From contig NZ_AUMT01000009.1 in the NCBI RefSeq assembly GCF_000430825.1, positions 1 through 64,000 on the forward strand: a DNA stretch of 64,000 nt, given 5' to 3'. How positions within the stretch are numbered: the first letter of the stretch is position 1; each line of letters starts with the position of its first letter. The stretch comes from Chryseobacterium daeguense DSM 19388. Lineage in GTDB: Bacteria; Bacteroidota; Bacteroidia; Flavobacteriales; Weeksellaceae. Below the pieces are notes generated by a model. That model had not been told where the DNA came from, did no database searches, and was given only the letters and a program-made list of their open reading frames with translations. Below are positions 1 through 8,964 of the stretch, one piece after another. A program made the translations under genes and the position numbers.

Positions 1-33
1 TTTCTGTCAGTTTCAGCTCCGTATTTGCGTGTG

Positions 34-64
34 CAAAAGTAAAAATTATTTTCTTTATGACCAA
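34..64 (-). promoter_or_regulatory. Leftward Bacteroidetes promoter
   Basis: Read on the minus strand: TTG (62-64), a 20-bp spacer, and TACTTTTG (34-41), which matches the -33/-7 consensus TTG-N17-23-TAnnTTTG. It points out of the window. Confidence 0.5.
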
Positions 65-160
65 ATGTTTTTAAAAGAATTTTAAAGTTTTTTAAGTAAC
101 CTTAAACCCTTCACCAACACCCTCTCAAAATACTCCTGCGCTTCCCGTTTTACCGGACTG

Positions 161-190
161 CAAAGATACTAATCTTTTTTAATCCCACAA
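161..190 (-). promoter_or_regulatory. Leftward Bacteroidetes promoter
   Basis: Minus strand: TTG (188-190), a 19-bp spacer, and TATCTTTG (161-168), an exact consensus match. Like the element at 34-64 it drives transcription out of the left edge. Confidence 0.6.
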
Positions 191-330
191 CTTTTTTTAT
201 TTATTTTTTTTATTTAAAACTAAATGAAAAAGTGCTTTATCCTGATTATCTCTTTTTGAAGTGTTTCTAATCTTTATGCCTACCCAAAGGCTCTTCTGCG
301 CTACTTACTAACTTCTCGTTTTCAGTGGGG

Positions 331-357
331 CAAAGATAGGGGCTTTGGGTAATACAA
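331..357 (-). promoter_or_regulatory. Possible leftward promoter, short spacer
   Basis: Minus strand: TTG (355-357) and TATCTTTG (331-338) are separated by only 16 bp, slightly short for the phylum. The -7 box is perfect. It lies inside the only long reading frame of this region, which argues against that frame being a gene. Confidence 0.35.
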
Positions 358-716
358 TCCTAATCTATTTAACATAATATCATTTTGTTTACTTCTATTG
401 TGGGCAACTTTTGCTTTTAACTTATTGATATTATTTCGTTTAAAACAGCAATGATACTTATCCACAATAACCGAATTTTGAAATAAGGGCTGAATTTTGG
501 GTTCATGATGAGCGGTTTTGCTGTTTGTGAGGCATGTTTTAGAATGGAATTTGATTAAATTAATAAAAAACAACTCGGAAAGAGCCTTGCTATATAGTGT
601 CGAGAAAATTAAAGTGTTTGATACTTTTAAAACTCCTGTGGAGGGGAAATTTTGTGTATAATAGAAGTTGTAGTATGTAAGGAGGAAGGGTTGAATTAAA
701 AAGACCGCCGTTCAAT

Positions 717-741
717 GGTGGCTGAGGCTCTCAAAGCCACC
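717..741. repeat. Small GC-rich hairpin repeat
   Basis: GGTGGCT (717-723) and AGCCACC (735-741) form a perfect 7-bp stem with an 11-nt loop. It abuts the candidate RNA starting at 751 and may be part of the same transcript or a separate REP-like unit. Confidence 0.45.
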
Positions 742-750
742 TCTACCAAC

Positions 751-876
751 ATCCCAGCCCCGATAGAAATGACATCTTTTTTTTGGGGGCGGCCGCAGCA
801 AAGCAAAGGCCGTACCCAAAAAAGATATAATACTTCGGCTACGCTCAGTATAAATTCCTACTGGAAATAGCTCCTG
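751..876 (+). ncRNA. Candidate structured RNA, possibly Flavo-1-like
   Basis: CCAG (754-757) can pair with CTGG (861-864), closing a structure. Inside it are a long hairpin (ATCTTTTTT near 774 with AAAAAAGAT ending near 826, extended by CGGCC/GGCCG) and a second hairpin (ATACT 829-833 with AGTAT 847-851). The unpaired strings AGCCCCGAT and AAATAGCTCC on either side look like the conserved parts. From memory, similar 'AGCCCCGAT ... TAGCTCC' elements recur in flavobacterial intergenic regions, and Flavo-1 RNA is my best guess for the family. Structure is seen in the sequence; the family name is inference. Confidence 0.5.
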
Positions 877-973
877 AAAAAAGAAGGATTGGAGAAACTG
901 AGAGTTTAAGTAAAATGATGTGAGAGTTAAGGAATCGGGACAGTAAGAGAAATTATTTATGCAAAGGACATTT

Positions 974-1007
974 TAGATTGCTTCTTCGCCGATCATCACA
1001 ATGACGG
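974..1007. repeat. REP-like hairpin downstream of VanZ gene
   Basis: A segment starting TAGATTGCTTC and ending CACAATGACGG contains ATTG and CAAT arms around a short loop. It resembles the 28-bp modules in the phenylacetate cluster (ATGCT/AGCAT and ATTCT/AGAAT arms, each followed by GACA), so it is probably a degenerate member of that family. Confidence 0.4.
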
Positions 1008-1018
1008 AAATGGCATAT

Positions 1019-1435
1019 TTAGAAAAATCTTTTGATAAGCAGCTTATATATATAATAGCCGATGAGACAACCTATAGTATCTGCGACGATGTCCAGATTC
1101 TCCATAGATCTGCCGAGTCCCATTTCTTCCTGGAAGATTTCCGTAAGGAATGCGTAAAGCAGCATAATCTGAATGAAGTAGTAAAATTTGATTTTTGGGA
1201 ATGCTGCCATAAAGCAGAAACCGAGGGCGGCAAAGATGCTAAGATGCAAAACTTTGTCGATACCGCTGAACATAAACCAATATTCATGGTTTTCTTCTCC
1301 CGGCCTGAGGAGCATATAAGTAAGAAATGCCCAATAAATGGGCAATATCTTACTGAATATTTTTGAAATATTATCCAATGACAGCCTGGTATTCTTCTGC
1401 AGAAAGCAATTCTGAATGATCTGCACCGTCAGCAA
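1019..1435 (-). CDS. VanZ-like membrane protein
   Basis: Small integral membrane protein of the VanZ-like family; function unknown in this setting. Predicted membrane segments include ILPIYWAFLTYML, an Ala/Phe-rich stretch ending GFCFMAAF, and IGCLIGYYIYKLL. The family-typical FQE-R---N-DI-AD--G sequence is present near the C-terminus. The first ATG (1435) would overlap gcvH by 65 bp. A TTG at 1378, giving 119 residues and an 8-bp overlap with the gcvH stop, looks more natural because the first 19 residues are not membrane-like. It lies directly behind gcvH and is probably co-transcribed with it from the promoter at 1768-1797. Confidence 0.8.
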   Translation of the reverse strand: MLTVQIIQNCFLQKNTRLSLDNISKIFSKILPIYWAFLTYMLLRPGEENHEYWFMFSGIDKVLHLSIFAALGFCFMAAFPKIKFYYFIQIMLLYAFLTEIFQEEMGLGRSMENLDIVADTIGCLIGYYIYKLLIKRFF

Positions 1436-1748
1436 TTTCTAATTTGATGATCCATCCGTTTCCATAAGGGTCTGTATTCAATAACTCAGGCTGATCTTCT
1501 AAGTCTGAATTGAATTCAATCACTTTACCTGAAATAGGCAGGAATAGATCCGAAACCGTCTTTACAGCTTCTACACTTCCGAAAACCGCACCTCCTTCAA
1601 GATCGTCATCCACAGTATCCACATCTACATAAACGATATCTCCCAACTCGCCCTGAGCGAAGTCTGTAATACCGATGGTAGCTACGTTACCTTCAATCTT
1701 GATCCATTCGTGATCTTTAGTGTACTTTAATTCTGATGGTGTATTCAT
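1371..1748 (-). CDS. gcvH: Glycine cleavage system H protein
   Basis: Lipoyl carrier of the glycine cleavage system. It shuttles the aminomethyl group between the P, T and L proteins in the cytoplasm. The 125-residue length is normal. The lipoylation site is Lys63 in the sequence GSVEAVKTVSDL, and the N-terminal TKDHEW and ITDFAQGELGDIVYV segments are typical. A TTG-N19-TACATTTG promoter lies just upstream, after the sprA terminator, so gcvH has its own transcription start. The VanZ-like gene follows with overlap. The other gcv genes are not in the window. Confidence 0.97.
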   Translation of the reverse strand: MNTPSELKYTKDHEWIKIEGNVATIGITDFAQGELGDIVYVDVDTVDDDLEGGAVFGSVEAVKTVSDLFLPISGKVIEFNSDLEDQPELLNTDPYGNGWIIKLEIADGADHSELLSAEEYQAVIG

Positions 1749-1767
1749 TTTTAAATTTTTATTTGTA

Positions 1768-1797
1768 CAAATGTATTCAAAATTCTATAAGGTTCAA
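1768..1797 (-). promoter_or_regulatory. gcvH promoter
   Basis: Minus strand TTG (1795-1797), a 19-bp spacer, and TACATTTG (1768-1775). The start of transcription would fall about 15 bases before the gcvH ATG at 1748. The element sits between gcvH and the sprA terminator, which supports independent transcription of gcvH. Confidence 0.6.
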
Positions 1798-1814
1798 ATA
1801 TCGGATATAAAAAA

Positions 1815-1840
1815 AATGTCCTCCAAAATTGAAGGACATT
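1815..1840 (-). terminator. sprA operon terminator
   Basis: AATGTCCT (1815-1822) and AGGACATT (1833-1840) form a perfect 8-bp stem with a 10-nt loop. On the minus strand it is followed by a T-run. It begins about 20 bp beyond the sprA stop. Confidence 0.8.
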
Positions 1841-1860
1841 AAAATTTATTTTTGTTCTAA

Positions 1861-4800
1861 TTAGAAACCACCTGAGTCTCCGAATGTAAACGTGGCAGAA
1901 ATACCTGCTCTGATCGTTGACAGCGGGAAGGCCGTTGAGATTTTGTACTTAGAAGTCATCTGCTCATAGAATACTCTTAGATTTAAATTCTCCGAAACAT
2001 TATAATCTGCAGAGACTTTAATGTTCATCAGCCTCTGGCCTCCTGTAACCTGTGAATCATCTAATAAAATATTGGTGATGCTTGTCTTACTGTCCCTTAA
2101 AGAGAAGTCTCCCCTGATATTCAGATCGCTTCCTTTTCCTTTCCCTCTTCCTCTTACATTGGTCATTCCCAATCTGAAGTTTCTGATGATGTATCCTACC
2201 CTTACCACATATTCACTGTTTGAATCTTCTGTCAATGTATGGTTTACCAATCCTAATAACAATGTTCTTAATCTGTTGTACTGGATACCGAACTGCATGT
2301 TATTTCTCATGGTAACATCTACCCCGATCAGTGGTGAGAAGTTTTCTACATAACCCACCTGAGCGAAGGTAAACGGATTAATATAATCATCATTGATATC
2401 TCTTTGGGTCGCATCATAAGCATTAAGACTGTTAAAGTAATCAATACTTGACTGAATACCTGTAGCAGTATAAGTTGCCTGATAAGAATGCAAAATATCA
2501 AATTTAGAGAACTGCCCGTTAATAATCGGAACGTTTCTTAATCCTGAATAGGTTATCTTCCAGTTCGGAATCGGCAGCCCTGCTTTTTTAGGATTGGTCA
2601 TTTGTTTTGGTGACTTTCCTTCTACTGCTGCCCTGAATGCAGGAATCAAGATATAAGCATTCGAAATTCCATATCCGTCTTTGAATCCGTTTGATTCCAC
2701 CTGCCCCGGCATTTGTAATGATAAGGCTTTTGCATTTTCCCTGATCGCCTGATAAATGGCAGCACCGTCTTTGAATGCTGTTTTCAGAAGCACTACGGAG
2801 TTGGAGTAAGTGACCATATCATTTGCGAACGTATAATCCGGATTCACAGCTCCTGTATTCGGATCCCTGTAGTTGAAGCCGGTGTGGGTAAAGTTCCTGT
2901 TGTAATTATGCAAGGCACTGATATCAATTCTGAGGTCGTTCATCGGCATTATCTGTAAGTTTGCCCGCAATTCCCTTGTCGACATGCGGACATAAGGATC
3001 GGTCATAAATTCCGAATCACTCACCCATCCGTTTTCCATAACGGTTCTTCTGATATCTGCCTGTGATCCCAATAGGAAACCAATTGTTGGCCCGCCGAGC
3101 GTCTGTCCGTAGCCGTACCAGTTTGGCGCAGATAATAATCCCGGAAGAACGGTTCCGTTATTTTCAGAATAATTAACATCCAATTGCTTGAATGATGTTA
3201 AAAGATAAGCCATGCTCTGAAGCATTGTCAGCCTGTTTTTAAACTTATATTTTTTATAGGCATATCTGTTTTTCTCCCAAGCTTGTGTGTAGACGTTGTT
3301 TAATGAGTCTATTTCCTGCTTACGCTTCTGAAGTTTTGCAGAAATATTTTTAAAATATTTAAACTGACCAAAAAACTTAGTGAAATCAGCACTTCCTGTA
3401 GCCTGGATTACATTGGTGTTCTGGCCAATTGAACCTAAGCTTCCGTCCGGACTGGAAAGTAAAACCGTAGATCTTGCATTCCAGTTGTAAGTAAATCCGT
3501 AACCCAATTCCGCATCGATGAAGTCTAAATACGGAAGGTACTGGAACGGCAGCTTATAATTCAGCTGAACCCTGTGGTTATACAATACCGGCCTTCCGGC
3601 TCTGAATATGTTTCCGAAGATGGATTTATTATCCATGGTATTTACATCTACATTATCATTCAGGGTTCTGGTTGCAGAGTTGATTTCAAGCTTTAAAGAT
3701 TTTGTAAAGTTGAATCCTAAACCGTACTGCCACCCGAAATAGAAGTTCCTGTTTTTGATGGCTCCGAAATCATCATTATAGTTTCCGCTAAGAATAGCAT
3801 CAATATTTCTAAATTCAAGCTCGTTGTAATTTCTGTCAACTTCCGTTCTGAAAGATAATCTTGTAGGAACCGGATTGAAGTTGAATTCTTTTACCCATTT
3901 CAGATATTTTGCAGACTTCGCCGTGTCGCTGATCATCTTGTTAAATGGTTTAATCACCCACGGTTTGAATGTATAATTATAATCAATATATCCTCTCAGA
4001 TATTGTCTGTAATTTCTCTTCGTATAAATATCCCTGTAGAAATCATCATTATAAACAGCCGTTACGGAAAGGTTTTCCACATCATAGAATTTTGGCTTTC
4101 TATTTTGGTTCATTCTTTCTTTGTGCATGTTTACCACCCCGATGCTTCTTTGCTGAGTATAGGTTCTTGCTACTTTCTTCAATTCTTCTTTATTCGCAGC
4201 TTTATTAAACTCAACATCGGTATCCAGAGGATTGTATTTCGGATCTTCAATGGTTTGTGAATATGAATAGTTTACCGGGATCTTAACTCCACTTTTTTCA
4301 GGTAAGAATTTATCCACGTTTACTGCCGTATTGATACTGAAAGCAGATTGGGTAGACTGGTTTCTTTCCGCCGGTTTCGAATCAATATTTCCGAAACCTA
4401 CCGAAGTATAAGAAGCACTGGTGTTCACCGTAGCAAAATCTCCAAGGTTAAAATTTAAGCTTGCGTTTCCTGCGTAACCTCCATCATTTTCAATTTCAGA
4501 AAGACGGATTTCGTTTACCCAAAGAACTCTTTCAAGATTAAATCCAAGGCTTCCTCTATCAATACCATTTCTAATCCCAATCATGATGGTGGTTACATTT
4601 CCTAAACTAGGACGACCTTTGATATAAATACTCTTTGAGGTATTTCCAGGATCAAAAACCTCATCTCTTAATCTTTGAACAATTTGGGTCGGATGGTTTT
4701 TATCTCTTCTTATCTTTGCATCTACAAAATCCTGAATATCCAGATCTACATCATTCTCCATCGGCCAAATTTCCATAGGAGCAGTTGCGCTATTCTGAGT

Positions 4801-7800
4801 CAGTTTTAAAGATGCTTCATATTCATAGTAGTTATCCGTAGCATCACTACCGAAACGGATGAAGAATTTAGTTTTAGGGTCTATCTGTCCAATATTTGCA
4901 TCTCTGTTTGAAGGATCATGAGCATGTACAAAAAGCTTAAGCTTCTTATATCTTCTCATATCAAGCGAAGTATTTTTAAACACCCCTCTTGACTGTGCAT
5001 TAGGAAGAGCTTTTATCTTCATATACAGGGAAGCTTCGTTTTGTCTTTGTGCTCCTGCATTTCCGCTTAAAATTTGTCTGTCTATTCCCGGAGGTAAAAC
5101 ATAAGGGGGCTGGTTCAACGCATTTTCCTCAATATTTACACTTCCTACTTCAAGGTTACTTGTATCTTCAATTATACTACCCTCATCGGTTGCCGGATCC
5201 GGAGGTGTCTGACCGAATTGTGCAATATTTTTAGGGTATTTTCTCCAATCTGATCTTACCAAATCCATCGTTCCGAATCTCAAGGTTGAAGTTTGATCAA
5301 AACCTTTTAATAATAATCTCGCAAATCTTACATTGTTAAGAATTGAAGGATCATGATCACCTGCTGTATTAACATATTGCGAAACAGGAATTCTGAATAA
5401 ATACCATTTCACCTGAGAAGTCTGCCCATTCTGGAACTGTGCTTCTACGGTTTTAACATCTACGATATTATTCTGACCTAAAGCTAAGCTTGGCTGGTCT
5501 AAATTAACCTCATATTGATTATAACTTTCACTTTGATCCAAGTTATAATCTTTATTGATATCTTCTGCATCAGGAGTCTGAGAAGCTACCTCCAAAGAAT
5601 TGCTTTGAGAGTTTCCTTCCGGGCCTCTGAAATACTTGTATCGCTGAATTACAGATGAAGCCTGATTTCCTGTAAACTTATCAGACAAATAAAATACAAA
5701 ATCATCTACCGCAGGGTCAGAAATATTGGTAACAGGATTCACAAAAGTGTTCCCGAATAAAGCTGCTTCCTGATCAGAATTTAAACCGTCATAACCCGTA
5801 TCCTGAGCAACCCTGTCTCCTCCTTCGCTTGAGAAAGCGTAAAGAATCGGCGGCTGCTTTGGCTGTGTACCCCAATTTGAATTGGTGGTGGTAGATGGAG
5901 CTGCAGGAGTAGGCAATCCGTTTTCATACTGCATTTGTCCGTCTTTCAAAATGTCTTCAGACACGTTACCCAACTGTAGTAAAAGTTTTGGAGCTGTACC
6001 TAAAGTGTTACCGTCTGCATACGGATCCATCATCCAGAATTCCACATATTCAATGTTGGAACTTACAAAGTTGGAAACCGTAATCGGTCTCATGATCCCG
6101 GCCCATCTTTGCGTTGTACTTTCAGGAGTAGGATTTGCGTTGTAAGGTCCTTTTTCTGTTGGATAATATGAAATATCAAAAGTATTCGTATATGTTTGCT
6201 CACCTGCGACAAAATCTCTGTTGTTGAAAATCTCAGAGAACTGAACTCTTCTTGAAGCGTGATTGGAAACTGACTGCGGTGTAATCCCGTTTGGAGCCTT
6301 ACCTCCAATTCCCCAGAATCTCGGATCAATATTATACCAGGACAATAGACCTCTTCCGTATCCTTCCGTAATATCATTATTTTTACCGGCACCCTGGAAA
6401 AGAGGATCAGACTGATTCTTTTCCGGTTTTGAAGCCAAGCTCCATGCTGTTGGTTCTTTTAAGGTAATTTTTGATGTGGTCTGTTCAAAATCATCAATGT
6501 ATGACTGGTCATTAATTCCTTTATTCAATCCCGGAAGTAAGTAGGCAGCCTCCATTTTGAAATTCAAATTAGAAGGCGCTTCTGTATTTACCAGCGGAAT
6601 TTTATCTGTTAATCTTGTCAGGAATGGCAATTGGTTGTTGTACATCAAATTGATGCCCGCCATGGTGTTGTTTACTGCTTCCTGACCATAATTTACTTTT
6701 TGAGTAAGAGGCGATTCCGAATAGTTGACAACCGTACCTCCTAAAATAAAGTTTTCATTAAACCTTCTTTCTAAATTTAATCCTAAGAATCTTTTTCTCT
6801 GGGTATTAAATGTCAATTGGTTTTCTAATGAAATATTGATTGCCTGGCCGGACTGCTTCACCTGTTCATTGATGATGGTCACTGTTCCTAACAGATAATC
6901 CACGGTATAGTCGATACCTTCCGTCAGCTGAACCCCGTTTGCGGAAACTTTTACCGAACCTTGAGGCACATTTACCGCTCCCAATGAAATTCCCTGTCCC
7001 TGCGTTCCTTTATAACGTCCTTCGATGGTATATCGCTGTGCAAGGTTACTTGATGTAGCAACCTGTTTCTGCTGCTCGTAAAGGTCTGTAAAGACGAATT
7101 GCGGATCATTGGAACCAATCACAGAAGTAATATAATTTCCGAAAGGCTGAACTTTCGTGAAAATCACCCTTCCCGTTTCCGGCCTGATGGTAATACCGTT
7201 TACAAAGTCAAAAATACCATCTCCGGTAGAACTACCATTGTTTTGTAAGTCTCCGTTTACGTTGAGTCTGTCCCAGTTTAATAGCTTGATTAAAGGCTGG
7301 CTTCTAACCTGATCGTTATTGTTAACCGGAAGATAATTTACCTTACCTCCGGATTGTGGATCTCTGTATAAAACGTTTAGGATAAATCCGTCCTGATTTA
7401 CCTGTCCTGCATCCAGGGAATAGATGTTTTTCATCATCAAATCCCACATTGGCGAGGTGGTTTTAACGGTAGTATTCGGCTTCAAAAGTTTGGTCACCAA
7501 AACTGTACTTTCTTCGGAGAATTCCCCCACTTTGTACACTTGGTTACTTCCATTGACAGTATAGGAGAATGAAACCGCCAAAAGCTGGTTGTCATTTAAT
7601 TTTTGGTTTAATGAAATATATCCTAACTGTGGCTGCAATACATATTCATTCTGATTAAGCCTTCTTGCTTTTTTGTTAAAAATAAAATGCTCCCCGTCTA
7701 CATACGTTTCCGTACCACCCGTAGCAACAGGAAGGTTATTTCCTTTGATGGCATTATAAGCCGTACTTGCATCCCTAATTCCCGGAAGTGCATTTACAGT

Positions 7801-8961
7801 TGAGTATAAATTAAAGCCGGTCTGGTCATTATTCGGAAGGCCAGCGCCGTCACCTAAATCTCTTATCCCCACAATACTTTTCTGGTACTGCAGGTTGCTG
7901 TTCCCCTGATCCAATACCCACACTTCCATCCTTGTGATGCTGATTTTTGAGTTGATCTGCGGATAATTTAATAATGAATTATCGTAATTATTTAAGAAGT
8001 AATGTCCTAAAAAGTAGTGCTGGTTATCTTCATAATCTATGGCGCTAAGCTTAAAATTATTCATGACACCACCGCCCTGAACTGTAATATTCCTGGCTTC
8101 ACCCTGCTGTTGGGAAAGTACAACCGTACCGTATGTTTTTCCCAGTTGGAACTCGGTTTTAACCCCGAATAATGATTGAGAACCGCGTATCAAACTCGTT
8201 GACAGCGGCATGCTTACGTTACCAAATTCTACTCTTTTAATGATTTTGTCCTCACCTCCAGAGTTGGGCTTGTCTACATCATCCAGACCTTTCTGCTGCA
8301 GGTCTTTCCAGCTTCCTTTTGCCTGCCAAACCAAATTCATTCTGTTCTCAAAGGCAAAACCGCTCTGCGTGTCATAATTGGCTTTAAGCTGAAGATTTTC
8401 CCCCACTTTCCCAATTAAGCCCAGCTGAATCCGCTGATCAATATCAAAGGTGAAACTCGTTCTGTTTTGAGGTAAAATTAAGGGATTGTCGATCTTCTGG
8501 TATAACCCTGCAAAATCAAAAGAGGCATATCCGGAAGGGATAATTTCGATCTTATTGCTCCCGAAAATGGTTTCAAAAAGCCTGTTGTTGATCGTAAGAG
8601 AAGGAATAAGACCTTTTCTTGCGGCATCGCTTTTGTCTTTCCTGAACATCAGACTGTATCGGTCTGATTTTTCTTTATAATAGGCCTTTGTCTGGGCTTC
8701 CATCATGAACTCCTTGTAATCTTCGGGAGACATGGCTGTAGGAGGTCCTGTAATGGTATTCCCGATTTTCGGGTATACGTAATACATGCCGGTTTTTATG
8801 TCGTAATAGGCTTCGTACTGCGTGGGATCCGCCAGCTGATAGTCTTTCTTTATAATTGCCGTGTCTCTTACAGGCGGCCTCTGCTGTGCAAAGACACTCA
8901 CTGACATACACAAGAACGACATGAACAAAAAAATATTGAGGTACTTATTATTTGCCACCAA
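1861..8961 (-). CDS. sprA: T9SS translocon protein SprA (Sov homologue)
   Basis: Very large outer-membrane protein of the type IX secretion system. In Flavobacterium and Porphyromonas (Sov), this family forms the 36-strand barrel through which T9SS cargo crosses the outer membrane. At 2366 residues it is close to the usual family length (about 2400). A signal peptide is clear: short basic start, hydrophobic stretch, cleavage after VFA (residue 25). The rest alternates beta-rich segments with long Asn/Gly-rich loops, as expected for a barrel. It starts three bases after the ruvA stop, so both are almost certainly one transcript ended by the hairpin at 1815-1840. Cargo in this window includes the proteins at 32848 and 48070. 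Confidence 0.95.
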   Translation of the reverse strand: MVANNKYLNIFLFMSFLCMSVSVFAQQRPPVRDTAIIKKDYQLADPTQYEAYYDIKTGMYYVYPKIGNTITGPPTAMSPEDYKEFMMEAQTKAYYKEKSDRYSLMFRKDKSDAARKGLIPSLTINNRLFETIFGSNKIEIIPSGYASFDFAGLYQKIDNPLILPQNRTSFTFDIDQRIQLGLIGKVGENLQLKANYDTQSGFAFENRMNLVWQAKGSWKDLQQKGLDDVDKPNSGGEDKIIKRVEFGNVSMPLSTSLIRGSQSLFGVKTEFQLGKTYGTVVLSQQQGEARNITVQGGGVMNNFKLSAIDYEDNQHYFLGHYFLNNYDNSLLNYPQINSKISITRMEVWVLDQGNSNLQYQKSIVGIRDLGDGAGLPNNDQTGFNLYSTVNALPGIRDASTAYNAIKGNNLPVATGGTETYVDGEHFIFNKKARRLNQNEYVLQPQLGYISLNQKLNDNQLLAVSFSYTVNGSNQVYKVGEFSEESTVLVTKLLKPNTTVKTTSPMWDLMMKNIYSLDAGQVNQDGFILNVLYRDPQSGGKVNYLPVNNNDQVRSQPLIKLLNWDRLNVNGDLQNNGSSTGDGIFDFVNGITIRPETGRVIFTKVQPFGNYITSVIGSNDPQFVFTDLYEQQKQVATSSNLAQRYTIEGRYKGTQGQGISLGAVNVPQGSVKVSANGVQLTEGIDYTVDYLLGTVTIINEQVKQSGQAINISLENQLTFNTQRKRFLGLNLERRFNENFILGGTVVNYSESPLTQKVNYGQEAVNNTMAGINLMYNNQLPFLTRLTDKIPLVNTEAPSNLNFKMEAAYLLPGLNKGINDQSYIDDFEQTTSKITLKEPTAWSLASKPEKNQSDPLFQGAGKNNDITEGYGRGLLSWYNIDPRFWGIGGKAPNGITPQSVSNHASRRVQFSEIFNNRDFVAGEQTYTNTFDISYYPTEKGPYNANPTPESTTQRWAGIMRPITVSNFVSSNIEYVEFWMMDPYADGNTLGTAPKLLLQLGNVSEDILKDGQMQYENGLPTPAAPSTTTNSNWGTQPKQPPILYAFSSEGGDRVAQDTGYDGLNSDQEAALFGNTFVNPVTNISDPAVDDFVFYLSDKFTGNQASSVIQRYKYFRGPEGNSQSNSLEVASQTPDAEDINKDYNLDQSESYNQYEVNLDQPSLALGQNNIVDVKTVEAQFQNGQTSQVKWYLFRIPVSQYVNTAGDHDPSILNNVRFARLLLKGFDQTSTLRFGTMDLVRSDWRKYPKNIAQFGQTPPDPATDEGSIIEDTSNLEVGSVNIEENALNQPPYVLPPGIDRQILSGNAGAQRQNEASLYMKIKALPNAQSRGVFKNTSLDMRRYKKLKLFVHAHDPSNRDANIGQIDPKTKFFIRFGSDATDNYYEYEASLKLTQNSATAPMEIWPMENDVDLDIQDFVDAKIRRDKNHPTQIVQRLRDEVFDPGNTSKSIYIKGRPSLGNVTTIMIGIRNGIDRGSLGFNLERVLWVNEIRLSEIENDGGYAGNASLNFNLGDFATVNTSASYTSVGFGNIDSKPAERNQSTQSAFSINTAVNVDKFLPEKSGVKIPVNYSYSQTIEDPKYNPLDTDVEFNKAANKEELKKVARTYTQQRSIGVVNMHKERMNQNRKPKFYDVENLSVTAVYNDDFYRDIYTKRNYRQYLRGYIDYNYTFKPWVIKPFNKMISDTAKSAKYLKWVKEFNFNPVPTRLSFRTEVDRNYNELEFRNIDAILSGNYNDDFGAIKNRNFYFGWQYGLGFNFTKSLKLEINSATRTLNDNVDVNTMDNKSIFGNIFRAGRPVLYNHRVQLNYKLPFQYLPYLDFIDAELGYGFTYNWNARSTVLLSSPDGSLGSIGQNTNVIQATGSADFTKFFGQFKYFKNISAKLQKRKQEIDSLNNVYTQAWEKNRYAYKKYKFKNRLTMLQSMAYLLTSFKQLDVNYSENNGTVLPGLLSAPNWYGYGQTLGGPTIGFLLGSQADIRRTVMENGWVSDSEFMTDPYVRMSTRELRANLQIMPMNDLRIDISALHNYNRNFTHTGFNYRDPNTGAVNPDYTFANDMVTYSNSVVLLKTAFKDGAAIYQAIRENAKALSLQMPGQVESNGFKDGYGISNAYILIPAFRAAVEGKSPKQMTNPKKAGLPIPNWKITYSGLRNVPIINGQFSKFDILHSYQATYTATGIQSSIDYFNSLNAYDATQRDINDDYINPFTFAQVGYVENFSPLIGVDVTMRNNMQFGIQYNRLRTLLLGLVNHTLTEDSNSEYVVRVGYIIRNFRLGMTNVRGRGKGKGSDLNIRGDFSLRDSKTSITNILLDDSQVTGGQRLMNIKVSADYNVSENLNLRVFYEQMTSKYKISTAFPLSTIRAGISATFTFGDSGGF

Positions 8962-8964
8962 ATG

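Larger units (their letters stand above)
1..1018. other. Gene-free 1-kb region with promoters, hairpins and a candidate RNA
   Basis: I see no convincing gene here. The only sizeable reading frame (complement of 322-573) has no recognisable domain and runs through a promoter-like box. The first 360 bases carry Bacteroidetes promoter elements facing left. The middle holds a candidate structured RNA and a hairpin repeat. The end has a REP-like hairpin next to the VanZ stop. Leftward promoters in series would fit the upstream region of an rRNA or other strong operon beyond base 1, but no RNA gene is visible inside the window. Confidence 0.6.

Noticed and set aside
322-573. Reading frame of 83 codons on the minus strand
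   Set aside because: No domain, Lys/His/Asn-rich composition, contains a promoter-like box, and lies in a region otherwise free of genes.
1001-1366. Plus-strand frame of 121 codons opposite the VanZ gene
   Set aside because: Antisense to a recognisable membrane protein gene; no family match and typical shadow composition.
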